A DNA stretch of 64,000 nt from Episyrphus balteatus (lineage: Eukaryota; Arthropoda; Insecta; Diptera; Syrphidae). Below the pieces are notes generated by a model, which saw nothing but the letters and a program-made list of their open reading frames with translations, made no database searches and was not told where the DNA came from. Position 1 is the stretch's first letter. Each line of letters opens with the position of its first letter. The stretch is taken from contig NC_079137.1 in the NCBI RefSeq assembly GCF_945859705.1, forward strand, positions 70,578,277 through 70,642,276, written 5' to 3'. Made by a program: the position numbers and the translations under genes. This document shows positions 46,601 to 59,759 of this stretch, piece after piece.

Positions 46601-49285
46601 TGCCTATTTTAAAAATAATTTTTGAGTAAAAAGTTAATTTTTTTAAATTTTCGACGAATTTAATTTGAAAAAAAAAAAAAAAAATAGCCTGAAAAAGTTA
46701 CAGACAAAATTTTTGATTTTTAAATATTTTGAAATGCAGTTATTTGAATTAAAATCTTTATTTAAGAGTATGCAGAAAAACTATAACTTTGTTTCAGAAA
46801 ATATTAAGAAAAATTGAAAAAAAAAACAAAAAACGATTTTTAAGATCTATTTTTCCGTAAATTACAGTACCTACCTTAAATTCTCGAAAAATATTTTTTA
46901 ATAGAATCCAAATTATACTTTTCTAATGGCCTTTGGTCGTATAAATTCTAGTATTAGAATGGCTCTAACGTGCAAAGTTTTTGAGATATCGAATTTTGAA
47001 CTTCCCAAAAAGCTATTTTTGTGAATCTTAAAAAACCAAGATTTTTGACACCCACCCAACTTTTTCACCCATTCACCTTTTTTCCCATATGCCCATATTC
47101 TGCTTATAACTTTTTTTTTCAAACATTTTTGGCACTGGTATATTCAGCTCAAGTTCAATTGAAATAATATAAGTGTTCAAACTTATAAATGAAGAGTAAT
47201 GGGGTGCCACAATGTAGCATTCTAGGACCAATCCTTTTTCACGTAATTTATCTTTATTTAATAAATTTTTGAGCACTAGTTTAACTGAGATAGAATATCT
47301 CAAAATGACAGCTGATACCCTTTGATGTTTACCTACGGAAAAACATGCTTATATACACCTTTAAAAACTCATGACACTATATCTTCCTCCAACTCAAAGT
47401 GGTTTAGATTTTCTGTTTTTTTCAAAATCACTTAAAATGAAATGCAAGTAAGCAACATACATTGTCCAATTCCATTCAAAATCCCTCTTCTAATCCATTT
47501 TACAAGTAAAAACCACATGGATTTGAATTTTACATCACCAGAGAAAATCTACATTTATTTATCGCCAGCTCAAGGCTAACACAAAAATTGCCACCATCGC
47601 CAAACCAATATAACACCAAAGGCTCTCTCTCACACTCTACTTTGGTCATATACACACAACAAAAAATCCTAACACAATCGCGATGTTCTCTAAATTAATT
47701 ATGTAAAATTCCCAAAAGAGACTTAGGAAATAAAAAAAATAAAAAAAGGAAGATCAGTCTTTTTTGGTCCTTCGAACCGAACCAAGTAAAAGTAAAAAAA
47801 AAAAAACATAGAATCGTAAATTTGCTCTGTAAACATTTTTAAATGCTTTTCGGATCGACTGTAAGGACTTAAGCTGTTAAAAGGACCACCATCAGAACAG
47901 ACGAACCGACTCTGTATCTCTGCTTCAAGTTGAGAGCTACACTGTGTTGAGGTGTCTCTTTAATTCCACTGACCACATTTGTGTTGTATTTTTCTTCTTT
48001 CAAATGGTGGCAACTTCTCGTCCTTTTAAATTTCAGAGAGGTTATCCTTTTTGGCCCACTCTCTGTGTGTAATTGTCGACCATATTTCTTCTTACACTTT
48101 GCAGGTGCTGAACGTTTCTACTTTTTTCCCTCTCTTATCCCCTCAACAACCATATATTGGATATTTACGGTGTGACTTATTTACGAAAATCCTGGCTCTC
48201 CTTTTTTTTTGTTGAAAGGATATGAATGTGTTTCCCATATAAAGGAGCAGAAGCAGAATGACTGTAGAGATATAATTTAGCTGTGCAGCAGCAACAGCAG
48301 CAGCATTGCAAGATTAGAACAGCCAATAAATTGAAATAAATGTTCAGTTCAAGCTTCAAGGATATGTGAGAAAGGACGATATAGAAGCAAAACAAAAAGA
48401 ATCAAAATAAAACAAAAGAAAAGGAAACGAAATTCCAATACAATATTTTTGCAGGACTGTTTTTTGGCAGTATCCTGCTGGGTTTTGCGCTCCTATAGTC
48501 ACCTTCACACATTTCAAAACCCATGAGGTTATAGTCTTTCTGTCCAGGCAACAATATAGAAGTGATGCAGGTTTTTTTTTGTTCATCGTTGTTGTTGTTA
48601 GTATGTTTTACTCTCATTCACGTTCCATTTCGGCACGTAAACCGAATATCACCGAAACGTGTTTCAGGATATCAATTTAAGGATGAGCAACATACGAACG
48701 TGTGTGATAGTCTAAAATTTGCGCTTTACTATCGTAGTAGTGGATGGGGGTGTCGGTGTAGAAGGTAGTGGCAGTGGTAGCGGAAGTTTTGCCGAAGCTT
48801 GTCGTTTGTTTTATGTTTGCTTATTGTATTTAGTGCGACACAACGATTTATTTTGTCAATTTTGTGCAATATGTTTAAATGTTTTATTAGTTCCACCCGA
48901 AGTATGTGTTGATGTTGGTTATTTGGCATTACTCGCACTCTCTACTATGGAGCTTAAAATTGTGGTGTACACTACAATGTGATTTGTTGTTGTTCCTTAG
49001 GAGAGACGACAACACTGTAGCATAATGGGAGACAATACCCAATGACCTCAAAAAGTATTTATCATTCATAGGTAATCCCTAGCTATCAGCAGTGGACCAG
49101 GTGAAATTATATTTTTATCTAGTTTTATGGCAGAAAAATTAATTATTTAGAAAAAAAAAAGTACAATACAAATGTTAAACATAGCACTGGAGTAAAATAT
49201 ATGTAGATTGAAAAAAATTTAACAAATAGATATTAGTTTTGAAGTTCTTAGCTTAAGAGAGTGAGGTTAAAAGAATCTAGCTTCT
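43646..49285. other. Long mostly unique island, no gene supported
   Basis: About 5.6 kb. It has a balanced island at 44150-46000 with CAT/ATC tracts (45296-45325), a (GA)n tract (about 45704-45720), a T21 run (46200-46220) and a GCAGCAACAGCAGCAGC tract near 48285-48303. Minus-strand frame 44772-45248 (158 codons) has no domain and overlaps other open frames in the island. 46000-47300 is AT-rich, of a type that may be decayed repeats. No RNA gene is recognised. Confidence 0.5.
45296..45325. repeat. (ATC)n microsatellite
   Basis: About nine uninterrupted ATC units. They produce a poly-Asp or poly-Ser frame depending on strand and frame. Confidence 0.9.
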
Positions 49286-49379
49286 TCTCGTACTGCACAG
49301 AGAAAAAACGACCACAAAAAATAGAACAAAAACAATAACATTTCTCTATGGTTTTCATTTTCATTCCTACATGGAGAAA

Positions 49380-49765
49380 AAAATGTCACCTTAAAATAAG
49401 GTGATTCCACTTAAACTCACTTAAATTTAATGTGAAGTTCATCTTATTTTAATGTGAATTTTTATCTTAAAAAACCGACAAAAAATTAAAATTTTAAAAT
49501 TATAGTCACACTTTAGCTTTAGTTGCAGTTTATCATATTCATTTAAAACAGTGAGATAGCACGATGGTAAGGCACTAATCTAGTGAACCAATAGTTGGGG
49601 ATGCCAGTTCTTTTTTTTTTTTTTTATTAAAGTGTTTTCACATAAAAATTCAAGAAATTAAAGTGATTTGTCATTTTAATTTAAGATGAAAGTTCTATTA
49701 GCAAAAAACTATGCAGAAATCCACTTAAATTTAGGTGAGATCCGCTTAAATCCGTGTATTCATAA
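49380..49765. mobile_element. Decayed repeat with AAGGTGA/CACTTAAA motifs and a tRNA-like core
   Basis: It starts near ACATGGAGAAAAAAATGTCA and ends near AAATCCGTGTATTCAT. Motifs CACTTAAATTTA occur on both sides. The centre (49550-49610) carries GATAGCACGATGGTAAGGC, an A-box-like motif, then GGGGATGCCAGTTC cut by a T tract where a B box would continue. It may be a tRNA-derived SINE, or a repeat containing a SINE. The boundaries are approximate. Confidence 0.4.
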
Positions 49766-50399
49766 TGCAACAAATTTTGTGCTTTAAAGTTAAAAAAAAA
49801 AACATCTTAAATGAATTTAATTTCCAAAAATTTAACAACTTGAATTCTTGAATAAAAAATTATTATCATTTTGTAGTAATTTATTTATCAACGAATAAGT
49901 GCAAAATTAAAAAAAAAATTTATTTCATATTGAAAAATATACTTTTTGAAATTTTGATTTATATAAAGGGATTATAAAAATCGTTTAAAATGAATAAGTC
50001 ATTTGGAAAATAGTCAGAAAATAAAAAACAAAAAACGTTCTACGGGGGTACCTACTGCTAGTGTTAATAAAAATTTTTGAAAAGAATCTTTTTATAACTT
50101 TATTAAAACTGGTATACAACAGTTATTATCGTTGGTTTTTGTTGGATCAAAAAATAAATTTAAAAAAAAAAACACCCTTTTTATGCAAAAATTTTATTTT
50201 ATAAAAATTCGAAAAATCTATTACAAACACATATTTTTTAGAAAATGGATTCCTCCTCTAATTGAAATATACATGCCATTTAATTTTTTGTACAGCAAAG
50301 AATTAAAAAAAAAAAAAAACTGTAGACATAAATAAATATTAGAACAATATAAAATATAATATATTTTTATATAGGTAGGTACTGTGTCATTAAAATAAA
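49766..50399. other. AT-rich DNA, no gene
   Basis: Very AT-rich spacer with A-runs. Partial resemblance to Helentron-family interior sequence is possible but not secure. Confidence 0.4.
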
Positions 50400-50940
50400 A
50401 TGCACAACTAGGTCGCACATAATCAGTCTTATAATAAAAGCTTTTTATGGAAAACAAAAATATTAAATAGGTAGTTATAATTTGGTTTTGATACCAATTA
50501 ATTTAATACCATTTTATGATAAAAGAAGTTGGAATGCCATTTTAAAGAAAATATCAAATAACATTTAACATTAATTAATCAAATAATTTATCAAACCGTT
50601 TTCAAAAAATTGATTTTTGAAAAATAATTTTGATTGATTTAAAAAAATACGAAAATCGTTTTTTTTTTTAACCCTTCGGTATAAAAATCATACCGACAAA
50701 ATTTTCAATTTCCCTTCTAAGGAATGGTCCAAACCGTTAAGCAATTTTTGAAAAAAACAAAATGGCTTCAAAAGGCTTTGGCTGTAGGTCGAGGTAAATG
50801 CATGCAGAGAGACAGATAAACAGATTTGCACAACTTTTTTTTGGCATTCTATAATCAATGTCATGTCTGATTCCTATTTCGAGTTCGACTTTGGGGGAGG
50901 AAAAAACTTAGTTCTTATAACAAATTCTGGCTAAAGTAAA
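50400..50940 (-). mobile_element. Helentron/DINE-1-like element, copy D (diverged, internally deleted)
   Basis: It begins ATGCACAACTAGGTCGCAC and retains TTCAAAAGGCTTTGGCTGTA then GGTCGAGGTAAATGCA, followed by a decayed microsatellite GAGAGACAGATAAACAG, TTTTTGGCATTCTATAATCA and ATGTCATG. Only about 540 bp remain against about 990 in copy B. The terminal GCAAGT palindrome is lost. It is the oldest recognisable copy. Confidence 0.65.
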
Positions 50941-53820
50941 CCTCAAATACCAATTTAAAAAAAATTGGTAATTTTTTTGAGTTTTTTTTAAATCTCAGCA
51001 TTTTTTTTTAACTTTCACTTTGAGATGGTGTAGGTGAATTGTACTTCAACTTATTTATATGAAGATGTTTTTGCTATTGTGTAGTTTCCTTTTGTTAAGC
51101 ACAATAGTTCTTAATTCATACCAATTGGTTTCGAATGTTAATAGATGTAACTACTTAAGTGGTCACTGTGGCGTATGTGTAACATTAAAAAAAAACATTA
51201 ATGTGTTCATGAATAATTTTTTTTTTAGCTTTGCAAGTGATAAAAACAGTCAAATGCAGTATTGGTTCTTTAAGTTTTATATTTGCATTATATTAAAACT
51301 CTTTTGAAGGTAAAAATGAGAGTATTCCCTGCAGAAGGCAAATATTCACGGCTATATCCTTTCTAACATGTTTCCTCTATAATTTTCTATGATTGGCATT
51401 GTAAAATTACTGGTGCTGCCTGCAACGAAATGTTAAAAGTTTTCAAAAATGAAATACATACATAGGTAAAATTCACAAAAAAAAAAAAAATAAAAAAAAT
51501 TAAATCAGTCGAATCTTGTTTACACTTGGAGTTAGGTTATAAGATTAATGTATCAACGAGATTTAAAAATAAATTGTTTTATGATAAGATTAACTCTTAT
51601 ACCTTTGCAATCAAAAAGTCTGAACCTTTTCTTTTAACGATACAATTATTTTGGCATTTTCTTTAAATAAATGATTAAAAAATAATGAATGGCTTTCGAT
51701 AAGGATTATATCAAAAACCATTAAACAATCAAGAAGAAAAAAAAAAATTACCACCGCCCTCTCAATTGGAATCATTATCAAAACGAAAATCGCAAAAACT
51801 CCGCATATTGAAAGATTGATTTGAGCCTCAAGTATATTTCAATCAATCAAACCTTTCCACCTTTTTTTCAAATTGGGATGTCAATGAGGGTTGGTGTGGT
51901 TAGAAAAAAAAATAAAAATAATTAAATTCCAATTTCTATTTTTAGAAAACCACAAGTACTTTTCTATAAAAGAGAGAGCTGTAAATTCAATTTCTTCAAG
52001 AAACACAATTATATTCGACCTCAATATACGGAGCCGAGTGAAATCCATTTGTAAAATTAACAAAGGTATAAACAAAGCAACAAAAAAAACACCAACACAT
52101 AGATTTTTTTCACTGTGGTTCCGCCAGCACATATGGAAGTAAAATCGACACGTTTATTTCTTCCCTTACCTCAACTTTGCACAGACCAACAAACAAAGAA
52201 CAACATGAGTAAATAGAAAATAAAAAAAAACCGTAGAATCAGTAAAAGAAAACCCTACAAATGCCCTCTTTTGTAATTTTCTTCCCTCGCTCGAAGTTAC
52301 GGTCCCGATGTACTTGTTCAAACCATGCACCTCGAAGCGAAGACTCAATGTGTTCACTGTTCACCCCTCTGGTTACTGTAATGGAAAACTTTATAATTTA
52401 TTGTATTTTCCTGCCTAATCTGTCGATGTGTTATGTGTGAAGTCATCAGTGTGATTGTGTGAGTGCTCGCCTCGCTCCTTCTGAAGAGAAAGAGTGTATA
52501 CATTTAGCACATGTACCATGTCGATGCCAAAAGGCCCATTAATCATAAAATTAACTTTCTATATCCTCTTGCTCTAAAAATCCTTCCTCCAATATCAGAA
52601 AAGGAGCTTCACCGTCATATATTCCATTACACCCCTCCAAACCGAACCATCAACATCAACACCAAAAACATTTACAATTTTCGCCTTCAGCTGCAAATGA
52701 ACAACATAACACGCAAGAAAAACAAAAATCACACATAAACCCCAAAAAAAAAACAAATAATAAAAAAAAAAAGAATTGAGTCTGGTAACATTTTCAAAGT
52801 CCTTTCAAAAAGGAACCTGCAAATACCCTAACCATTTCTATCTAGCAGATTCTGTGCTTGGCTGGGTTTTACAATACAAAAAGATGCCAAACTTTATTGG
52901 TCTGCTGATACAACTGGCATATAGCTGGTGTGGTGTGATATTGGAATATATTCTGATGATGACCCCTTTCTACAGACCAAAGTCCCTTCTACTTTTTTAC
53001 CAAAAAAAGGACCTTCTGGAATTGGAATTAAAAATTACACGAAAAAATAGAAAGAAAATGAAAGCATTCAGTGAGAGCAAAACCTATTTCAATTTCTCAA
53101 AACTCCACCAGCAGCAAGGATATTGCAGTTGGAGAGATATTTTCATAGAAATTATTATGTTGCAGGTCGTCCTTTTGGGTCAGAGGATATCTTCAATATA
53201 ACAGAGTTTTATATTATTGTGTATAATTGTATTGTGTGTGTGAGCTTTGGAGTTTGAGTATACGAAGAGAGTCATATTAGCATTAAAAGTTGGAAGGATC
53301 ATTTGTTTGGGTTCTAATGGTCCGTAGTATTTTTCAATTTAGAAAACTGCAATTGAAAGTCCCGTTTTACAGAGTTCTCGGATGGTGTAATATTAATTAA
53401 AAATTTTGCACAAAATTTACTTTCTTGGGTTTATTGAGAAGAGATCGCGATTGTGATGGTAGGGATAGGTTTGTGGGTTGCAATTAAGTAATAATGTACG
53501 AAATTAATTAGTTTAGTGAGACTAATCAAATTGAGAGTAATTGTGATTATAGGTAAGGATGAGAGTAATTTAAACTACTTTTTTGTTTATAAAAAGATAG
53601 CTCAGATAAATTGATTTTTAAATTATAGAAAATATTCTAGTTCTAAAAATCGATTTCAAAGTGGAAAAAAAATGTTGAAAAACAGTATTTTTCCAATTCT
53701 GGTAATATTAACTTTATGTTGGTTTCAAAAACTACATTTTTTATGTATTTTTATAAAATTTCTAGAGTTTTTTTTTTTTTGCAATAAAAAAAATTTCAAT
53801 TGAAATTTGACTTATAGCTT
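50941..53820. other. Mostly unique island, no gene supported
   Basis: The start is AT-rich, then there is a more balanced island at 52140-53300. Plus-strand frame 52776-53201 (141 codons) contains no recognisable domain and has no splice or promoter support. Some hydrophobic segments occur, but this is expected for AT-rich DNA. Confidence 0.45.
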
Positions 53821-54996
53821 ATTTTTGGTATACAGCTTGGTGTTATTGTGGTTTATAATCTGTGAAAAGTCCTGAAGTTTCCTCTGTTCGCTAGTTCCAT
53901 TATAAGGGAACAAATGTCACAACATTTTTTATTTTAAAAACGGTAGGTTGAAGACAAAAATTATGTCCTACAAAACTGTAGCTAAGGTTGTTTTACAAGA
54001 AATTGTCATACAAAATTTTCTTGTATCACTTACCGTTTAGACATTACAATTTTTCAAACTATCCCATGGAATTTTATTAAAAACTAACAAATATAAAAGT
54101 ATCAAGAAAAACTTATGCGAGTTTGAAGTGATATAATTTCTAAATGGTGCGTGATACAAGAAAACTTTCTATGACAATTTTTGTAAAATAACTTTAGCTA
54201 CAACTTTTCGAAATATAACTTTTGTCTAAGACCTACCGTTTTTAAAATAAATAAACTGCACGTACTTGCTCTTATGCTTAAAGTGACTTTAATGTTACAA
54301 CTTTTTATTCAAGAAAATTAAAAAAAATAAAATCTGCTTTTATAATTAATTAAACACCGTTTTAAATGATCTTTTACAAAAAAAAAAAAAACAAGTATGC
54401 CAAATTTTCCAAAGTCGTTAGAGCCGTTTTTTAAAAAAATGATTTTTTATATATAAAAATTTTCTAACATTTTTCAAAAAAAAATTTGGTATGCCATTTT
54501 GAAGAAAAAATTAATTTACACATAAAAGCGAAAGATAAAAATTTTTCACTTACCCGTTTTCAAAAAATTGATTTTTCAAAAAAAAAATTTCAAATATTTT
54601 TTAAAAATCCAAAAATGTGTTTTTTGAAAAATTTTTAAAATTTTAATATTACCTTTACTTGAACGCTTTTCTTTAAAAACTTTCGTTGAAATCGGGTTAG
54701 TCTTGTACGAGATATTCATAAATCAAAAAACCGTTCTATGATAACGGTACAAAAAATATTTTTTTTTATTGCAAAAGTTGTAACTTATGTGTTATACTAT
54801 ACACAAAAATTTTAATCAAAATCGTTGGAGCCGTTTTCGAAAAAAATTAACTTTTCTATTTCCGTTGTATGGCAGGTACCGTTAGTTTTGGTCATAAAAA
54901 AAAATTTCAATTTCTCCTCTAGGGATTCGCCAAAAACTGCTAACTACCAAGTTTGAAGAAAATCGCTAATTTAGTTTAGGCTGCAGCTCCAGGTAC

Positions 54997-55027
<31 letters not shown>

Positions 55028-55222
55028 ATTGCCGGACCCACTTTTTTGGCATTCTCCATCATCGTAATGTCATGTAAAATTGTTATCTCGAGTTCGTTTT
55101 TTTTTACGAATCTTAAACTTGCCCTATAGTACCTATATCGCAAGTAAAAATGACCTTTGACTAATGAACAGAGGAAACATCAGGACTTTTCACTGATTGT
55201 AAACCACCCTAACACCAAGCTG
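53821..55222. mobile_element. Fold-back element FB3, split by a Helentron-like insertion
   Basis: The left arm (53821-54060) contains TACAGCTTGGTGTTATTGTGG, broken here as TACAGCTTGGTGTT + ATTGTGG, then AAAAGTCCTGAAGTTTCC, AAAAACGGTAGGTTGAAGAC and TTCTTGTATCAC. The right arm has GTGATACAAGAAA, AAGACCTACCGTTTTTAAAA (54120-54250). Then, after about 900 inserted bases, it continues GAACAGAGGAAACATCAGGA, TTTTCACTG and AACACCAAGCTGTGTA (55148-55222). The loop is about 60 bases (54061-54119). Excising 54251-55147 restores one continuous palindrome. There is no coding sequence. Confidence 0.82.
54251..55147 (-). mobile_element. Helentron/DINE-1-like element, copy E, nested in FB3
   Basis: It begins CTGCACGTACTTGCTCTTAT, so it lacks the CGACTGGGGTCGC hairpin present in B and C. 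It ends AACTTGCCCTATAGTACC then TATATCGCAAGT. The microsatellite (GACG/GACA)n lies at about 55004-55026, followed by TTGCCGGACCCACTTTTTTG. It is very similar to copy B along its length (for example GGCAGGTACCGTTAGTTTTG). It is inserted in the right arm of FB3. Confidence 0.8.
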
Positions 55223-58200
55223 TGTACCAAAAATCAGCCTGTTACAATTATTTTTCCTTTTTTGACAATTTTTCGTCTATTCTTACTGGACTAATAGGTA
55301 TAAAACAATTAGATATTTAATAATAATTTAATAATTTTGATATTTTGAAATGTTTTTCAGTATAGATAAGTTTTGTAATTCTAAATGCAATGTAAATATA
55401 AAATATGTCAAAATATATCAATAGATACTGGCGTTAACTGAAAAATAATTTTCAAAATGCGTTTTTTGTCTGTTTTTTTTTTTTTTTTTCCGTTTAATAC
55501 AGTATTTTTCTTCATAAAAGATAAGTTTTTCTATACCATCTATTCTGAAATTTTCAAAAATATGTTCATATTTTTTTTTTTTAAATTAGGTTCTTCAAAA
55601 ACAATTTAAATTTTAAAGTAAATATTTTGTTTAAACAAAATTTAACCTTATTGTTACATAAAAACGTTAATTATTAAATTGTTCACCAAACCTATGCTTG
55701 TTTTGTAGAAAAAAACTATGCTTGTTTTAAAATTAAAAAAAATTCAAAATTAAAAAAAAAAATTTTAATTTCATAATGAAAAATAAATTTTCAGCTTGCA
55801 CAATGCACATTATTTTTGTTATAGAAGAGTGTAAATGCTTTCAGTAAAATTCTTTTCATTTACCTTGCAGATGTTAGTTTTTCATGATGTAACTTACCTG
55901 AAAATAAAAGAAAAATAAGAAAACTTATTAAATTTATTATACACAATTATTTCATTGTAATAAAAGTATTAAATTTTACATACAATACAAAATGTCAATA
56001 AAATATACATACAAAGAATAAAAGTAATTTAAAAATTCTGGTTGAACTGTATAAGATACTGTTATTCGATTACCTTTATTATAATTTTACTAAGACCTTT
56101 AAATATTTTCAAAAAATCGTTATGATTTTAACATCTCCATAAGATTGATTTTTAAGGCAGTGAAAAACACTATCAAAGTTTTTTTGAACAATTAATATGT
56201 TACACATACGCCATAGTGACCCACGTGAAAAATAAGACCCTGTTAAATTTTATTTTGCGATATATTTTTTGTCAATTTAATGTTTATGCTAGCGTAAGTA
56301 AATTAATTCAAATTTAATTTATGATCCCAATAAAATTTATGATAGGCTTTAAAAATAGGATGAAAGTAAGTAAAATACATTACCAGTGGCTTTTAATATT
56401 TCTACTATGTACCTACAACGCGTGGGCTCTAAATTTCAATAAACTTCTTAAAGTAAACAATATTTATTTGAACAAGGCAAACAAACATGACAGAGCACAC
56501 CTCTAGGATAAAGTTTTATCATCATATCTGACTGTTTATCCAAAACTAACATTTACTTAAACTATTTCGTTTTCATATTCCCCAAACCAAAAAAAAACTT
56601 AGTTGCTTTTTCTTAAATTGTAAATATAGTATAAAGTCTTCAAAATAAACTTCTCTTCCCCAACTTATATTTCTGATGCCCATAAAAGACGAACGAAATT
56701 CAATTCAAACAAGCGTCATTATCATCGTCCTTGTTCAGGTTCAACATTTATATCAAAATATATAATATAGTAACCAGGTACAAAAAGTGTATATTCATCA
56801 TCATGATGATCATTATCATCATCTTCATAGTAAATATAACAAAATTAATATTGCGAACAGGACACACGGCCACAATTCGATTTTCTCAATATAAAAGTAG
56901 GTGTATGAAGCAGAGTAGAGAGCATCATCATAAAGGACATCATAGATATAGAAGGCAAAATAAATAAAACATGCAATAATGTTGTATATTTGCATACATA
57001 CAGCAAACATTGTACACCCTCTATCTCCTCCTTTAACATACCATTTCAGTCGTCAATGAGAAACTCTCTGATTTGAACATGAAGTAGAAAGATCCTTTTT
57101 TCCCAATGATGTGAGTCCTTTTTGCCGAATATATACTCTCTCTGATATGAATTGAATCACCAATTTCTGGTTTACCCATCACTACACTACACTGCCACGC
57201 CAGCCACATCCAATCTCATTCTAGAATCTGGAGTTGAATCCGAATCCATTTATTGGAAAATATTGAATATTGACAGGTGAAGGACGAAAAAGGTACCTAC
57301 CTTACCTACTCTTTGGTACCTTTATTTGTGAATTAAACTTTTCTCATATCACCAGAGATTCGGTTTAATATGATGTCTGTGCGTTTGTTGGAAATATATG
57401 AATGTTATCATCATCATCATCATCATCGAACTGAGAAGAGGGAAAGATATATTTTTTTGATTTTTAATTCTGATATAGGCAGAGCGAAGCCCTACGAATG
57501 ACTCCCCTTTTTGGCAGCAAACATCCTGTGTGTGATGCCCGAAGGATTTCCTTTGAAGTCAATTGGCTGCACGCTGTTGCTTCTTTGATATTTGCTCACA
57601 CACATCATCATCATCATCGTCTCTATTTCACTATACAAGGTATAGCTTCTATAACACCAGCAGCAACAAGCAATGGCAAAATGATGCGAAGAGAGAGAGA
57701 GAGAGGTGAATCTAGGACTCGCATTGTTTGCTCTTTGTAAATATCATTGAATGGGCTCTTTGTGCCACCAACACACAGATACACCTTTAGATAGATATAT
57801 CCTTGATGTTTATTGTATATGTACTCTATATCCTTGATGAAAGTCTATGCTTTTGATAAATCTATTACGTAATGTCCGGAACATATTGAAATAATACATA
57901 TTCTCAATATTCTCACCCTGTAGCTCTTTTTGTAGGAGGTATAACTACACCTAGGAAACTATACCCATTCAATCAATGTTTGGTGCGTGAGTTGAAGTCA
58001 TAGTTCTATACTCAACTCAACTATACTTGTGCATTTGGAAATCGTTTTTCTTTAGCCGGTTAATTGCTAGCCACAAACAAACAAAGCCAGAGCTCTGTTT
58101 AGCCAGCGCAATATTCCACTAATTAATATCGAAAACGACTGTATGTTGTATGGCTTTGGGGGGGGGCACCAACTAAGCGCTTAATTATATGTTGCCATAG

Positions 58201-58928
58201 GTTCATTTGATTATTATCATTCAAAGTTAGAACTATACACTCACAGTCGACTATTGTGTACATAATAGATCTTTAATATTTACGCTGATGAATGCACATC
58301 AAATTATTGTCTATGAATAAGCGCTCTGATTGGGAATTTGCCCGCGTCTATAATTGATTTTCTATAAAGTTTGCGCTTACAAAACAATCCGAGGATACTA
58401 ATAACTTTGCATCAATAGAAACAATGTGAGAGAGAGAGAGAGTTAATCTTACACAAGGAGTCAGCATGGGCAGGGGTTTAATGTGGATACCATATCAAAG
58501 TGGGTTAAGTAGGGATATTCGCTTTGAAGAAAATCATAAATCAAATAAATTTCAATGCGAGTTAAAATAGTATAGGTAATCATCACTGAGATCAGAAACA
58601 AAAATTCAACTATAAATCTCAGGAAAGCCCTTAAAATTGAAAATTATAATGACATCGAATTCACATAAAACGGCCGGCGACTTTGGATTTAGCAACTCTT
58701 TACTCTAATTTTCTGTTCAAACACCAAGAGTACTAAATGCCTGTTTCAACAATTTTTATCTGCGATATACGTTCTATAGGAAAAGTATGTCTCGGAATTC
58801 TGTTAGTCTGTCTGTCACTATCTCGATCTATAGCCAAAACCACAGAAGTAATTTGCTTAAAAATTAGTAGTAATGGGTTTTTTGGTAATTCCTTAGATTT
58901 AAAAAACTTCGTATACGTATTTGGATAG
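55223..58928. other. Mostly unique island, no gene supported
   Basis: An AT-rich part (55240-56300) is followed by more balanced DNA with CAT/ATC tracts (56797-56825, 57407-57428, 57603-57618), GA tracts (57692-57703, 58430-58442) and a G9 tract near 58159. Open frames are short and of low complexity. Confidence 0.5.
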
Positions 58929-59655
58929 ATATATATATATATATTATACCACTAGCTGACCCGGCGGACTTCGTTATTTACTTCCAATTTTGGAGTGTGT
59001 CAATCTTTTCCAAAAAAAAAATCGGGTCACAATATCAAATACAGGTCTTTATAAATAAAAGAATGTGTTTGTTGAGTTCTATTATCAAGATATATGTTTT
59101 GTAGGCCTAAAGTTTCTGTATTTAGAATATGAAATATTACGAAATTAGGCTATTCGTATGAGTTTTAAAACTAACTTTTTTGAACCCCTTGAAAACAATG
59201 TTAAGCCAGGACTTGAAAAAATCGTTTAAAAAAAATTCTTAGACTTGCCCGATGTACCCACAAAATTTCATAAAAATCGTTAAAAAAAAATACATACAAA
59301 AATTTTTTAGTTGGACCACCCTAACTATTTAGTGGTATTAAAATAGATGTTGGCCGATTTTAGACCTACCCGATATACCTACAAAATTTCATAAAAATCA
59401 TTTCAATAAAATATAGAAAAATTTTTTTGGTTGGACCACCCTAACCATTTTATCATAAAATTCATGTTGGTCGAATGGCCGATTCTCAGACTTTCCGACA
59501 TATACAAAAAAATCTTTGGCTGGACCACCCTAACAGTTTAGAGGTATGAAAAATAGATGTTTGCCGATGTGTACAAAATTTCATAGAAATCAGTCCAGCC
59601 GTTTCGGAGGAGTTTGGTAACAAACACTGCGACATGAGATTTTTATATATTAGAA
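58929..59655 (+). mobile_element. Arthropod 'CTAGCTGACCCGGC' interspersed repeat
   Basis: A (TA)n tract leads into CTAGCTGACCCGGCGGACTT. The 3' end is CAGCCGTTTCGGAGGAGTTT then GGTAACAAACACTGCGACAT and TTTTATATATTAGA. This head and tail are recognisable in many insect genomes. The class is disputed in my knowledge, and I do not assign one. The middle holds about three tandem units of about 120 bp, marked by TGGACCACCCTAAC (59312, 59435, 59520) and ACAAAATTTCATA(A/G)AAATC. There is no protein. Confidence 0.75.
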
Positions 59656-59759
59656 TTAGTAAAAAAATAATGGTAGGCAAATTTATATGAAAATAAAAAA
59701 AATAATAAAAAAAATGAAATTCGTTCTTGAAATGAAAAAAAATCTCTCAATATAATCGA

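Noticed and set aside
52776..53201. 141-codon plus-strand frame with hydrophobic segments
   Set aside because: Hydrophobic residues are expected from T-rich codons; no family is recognised.
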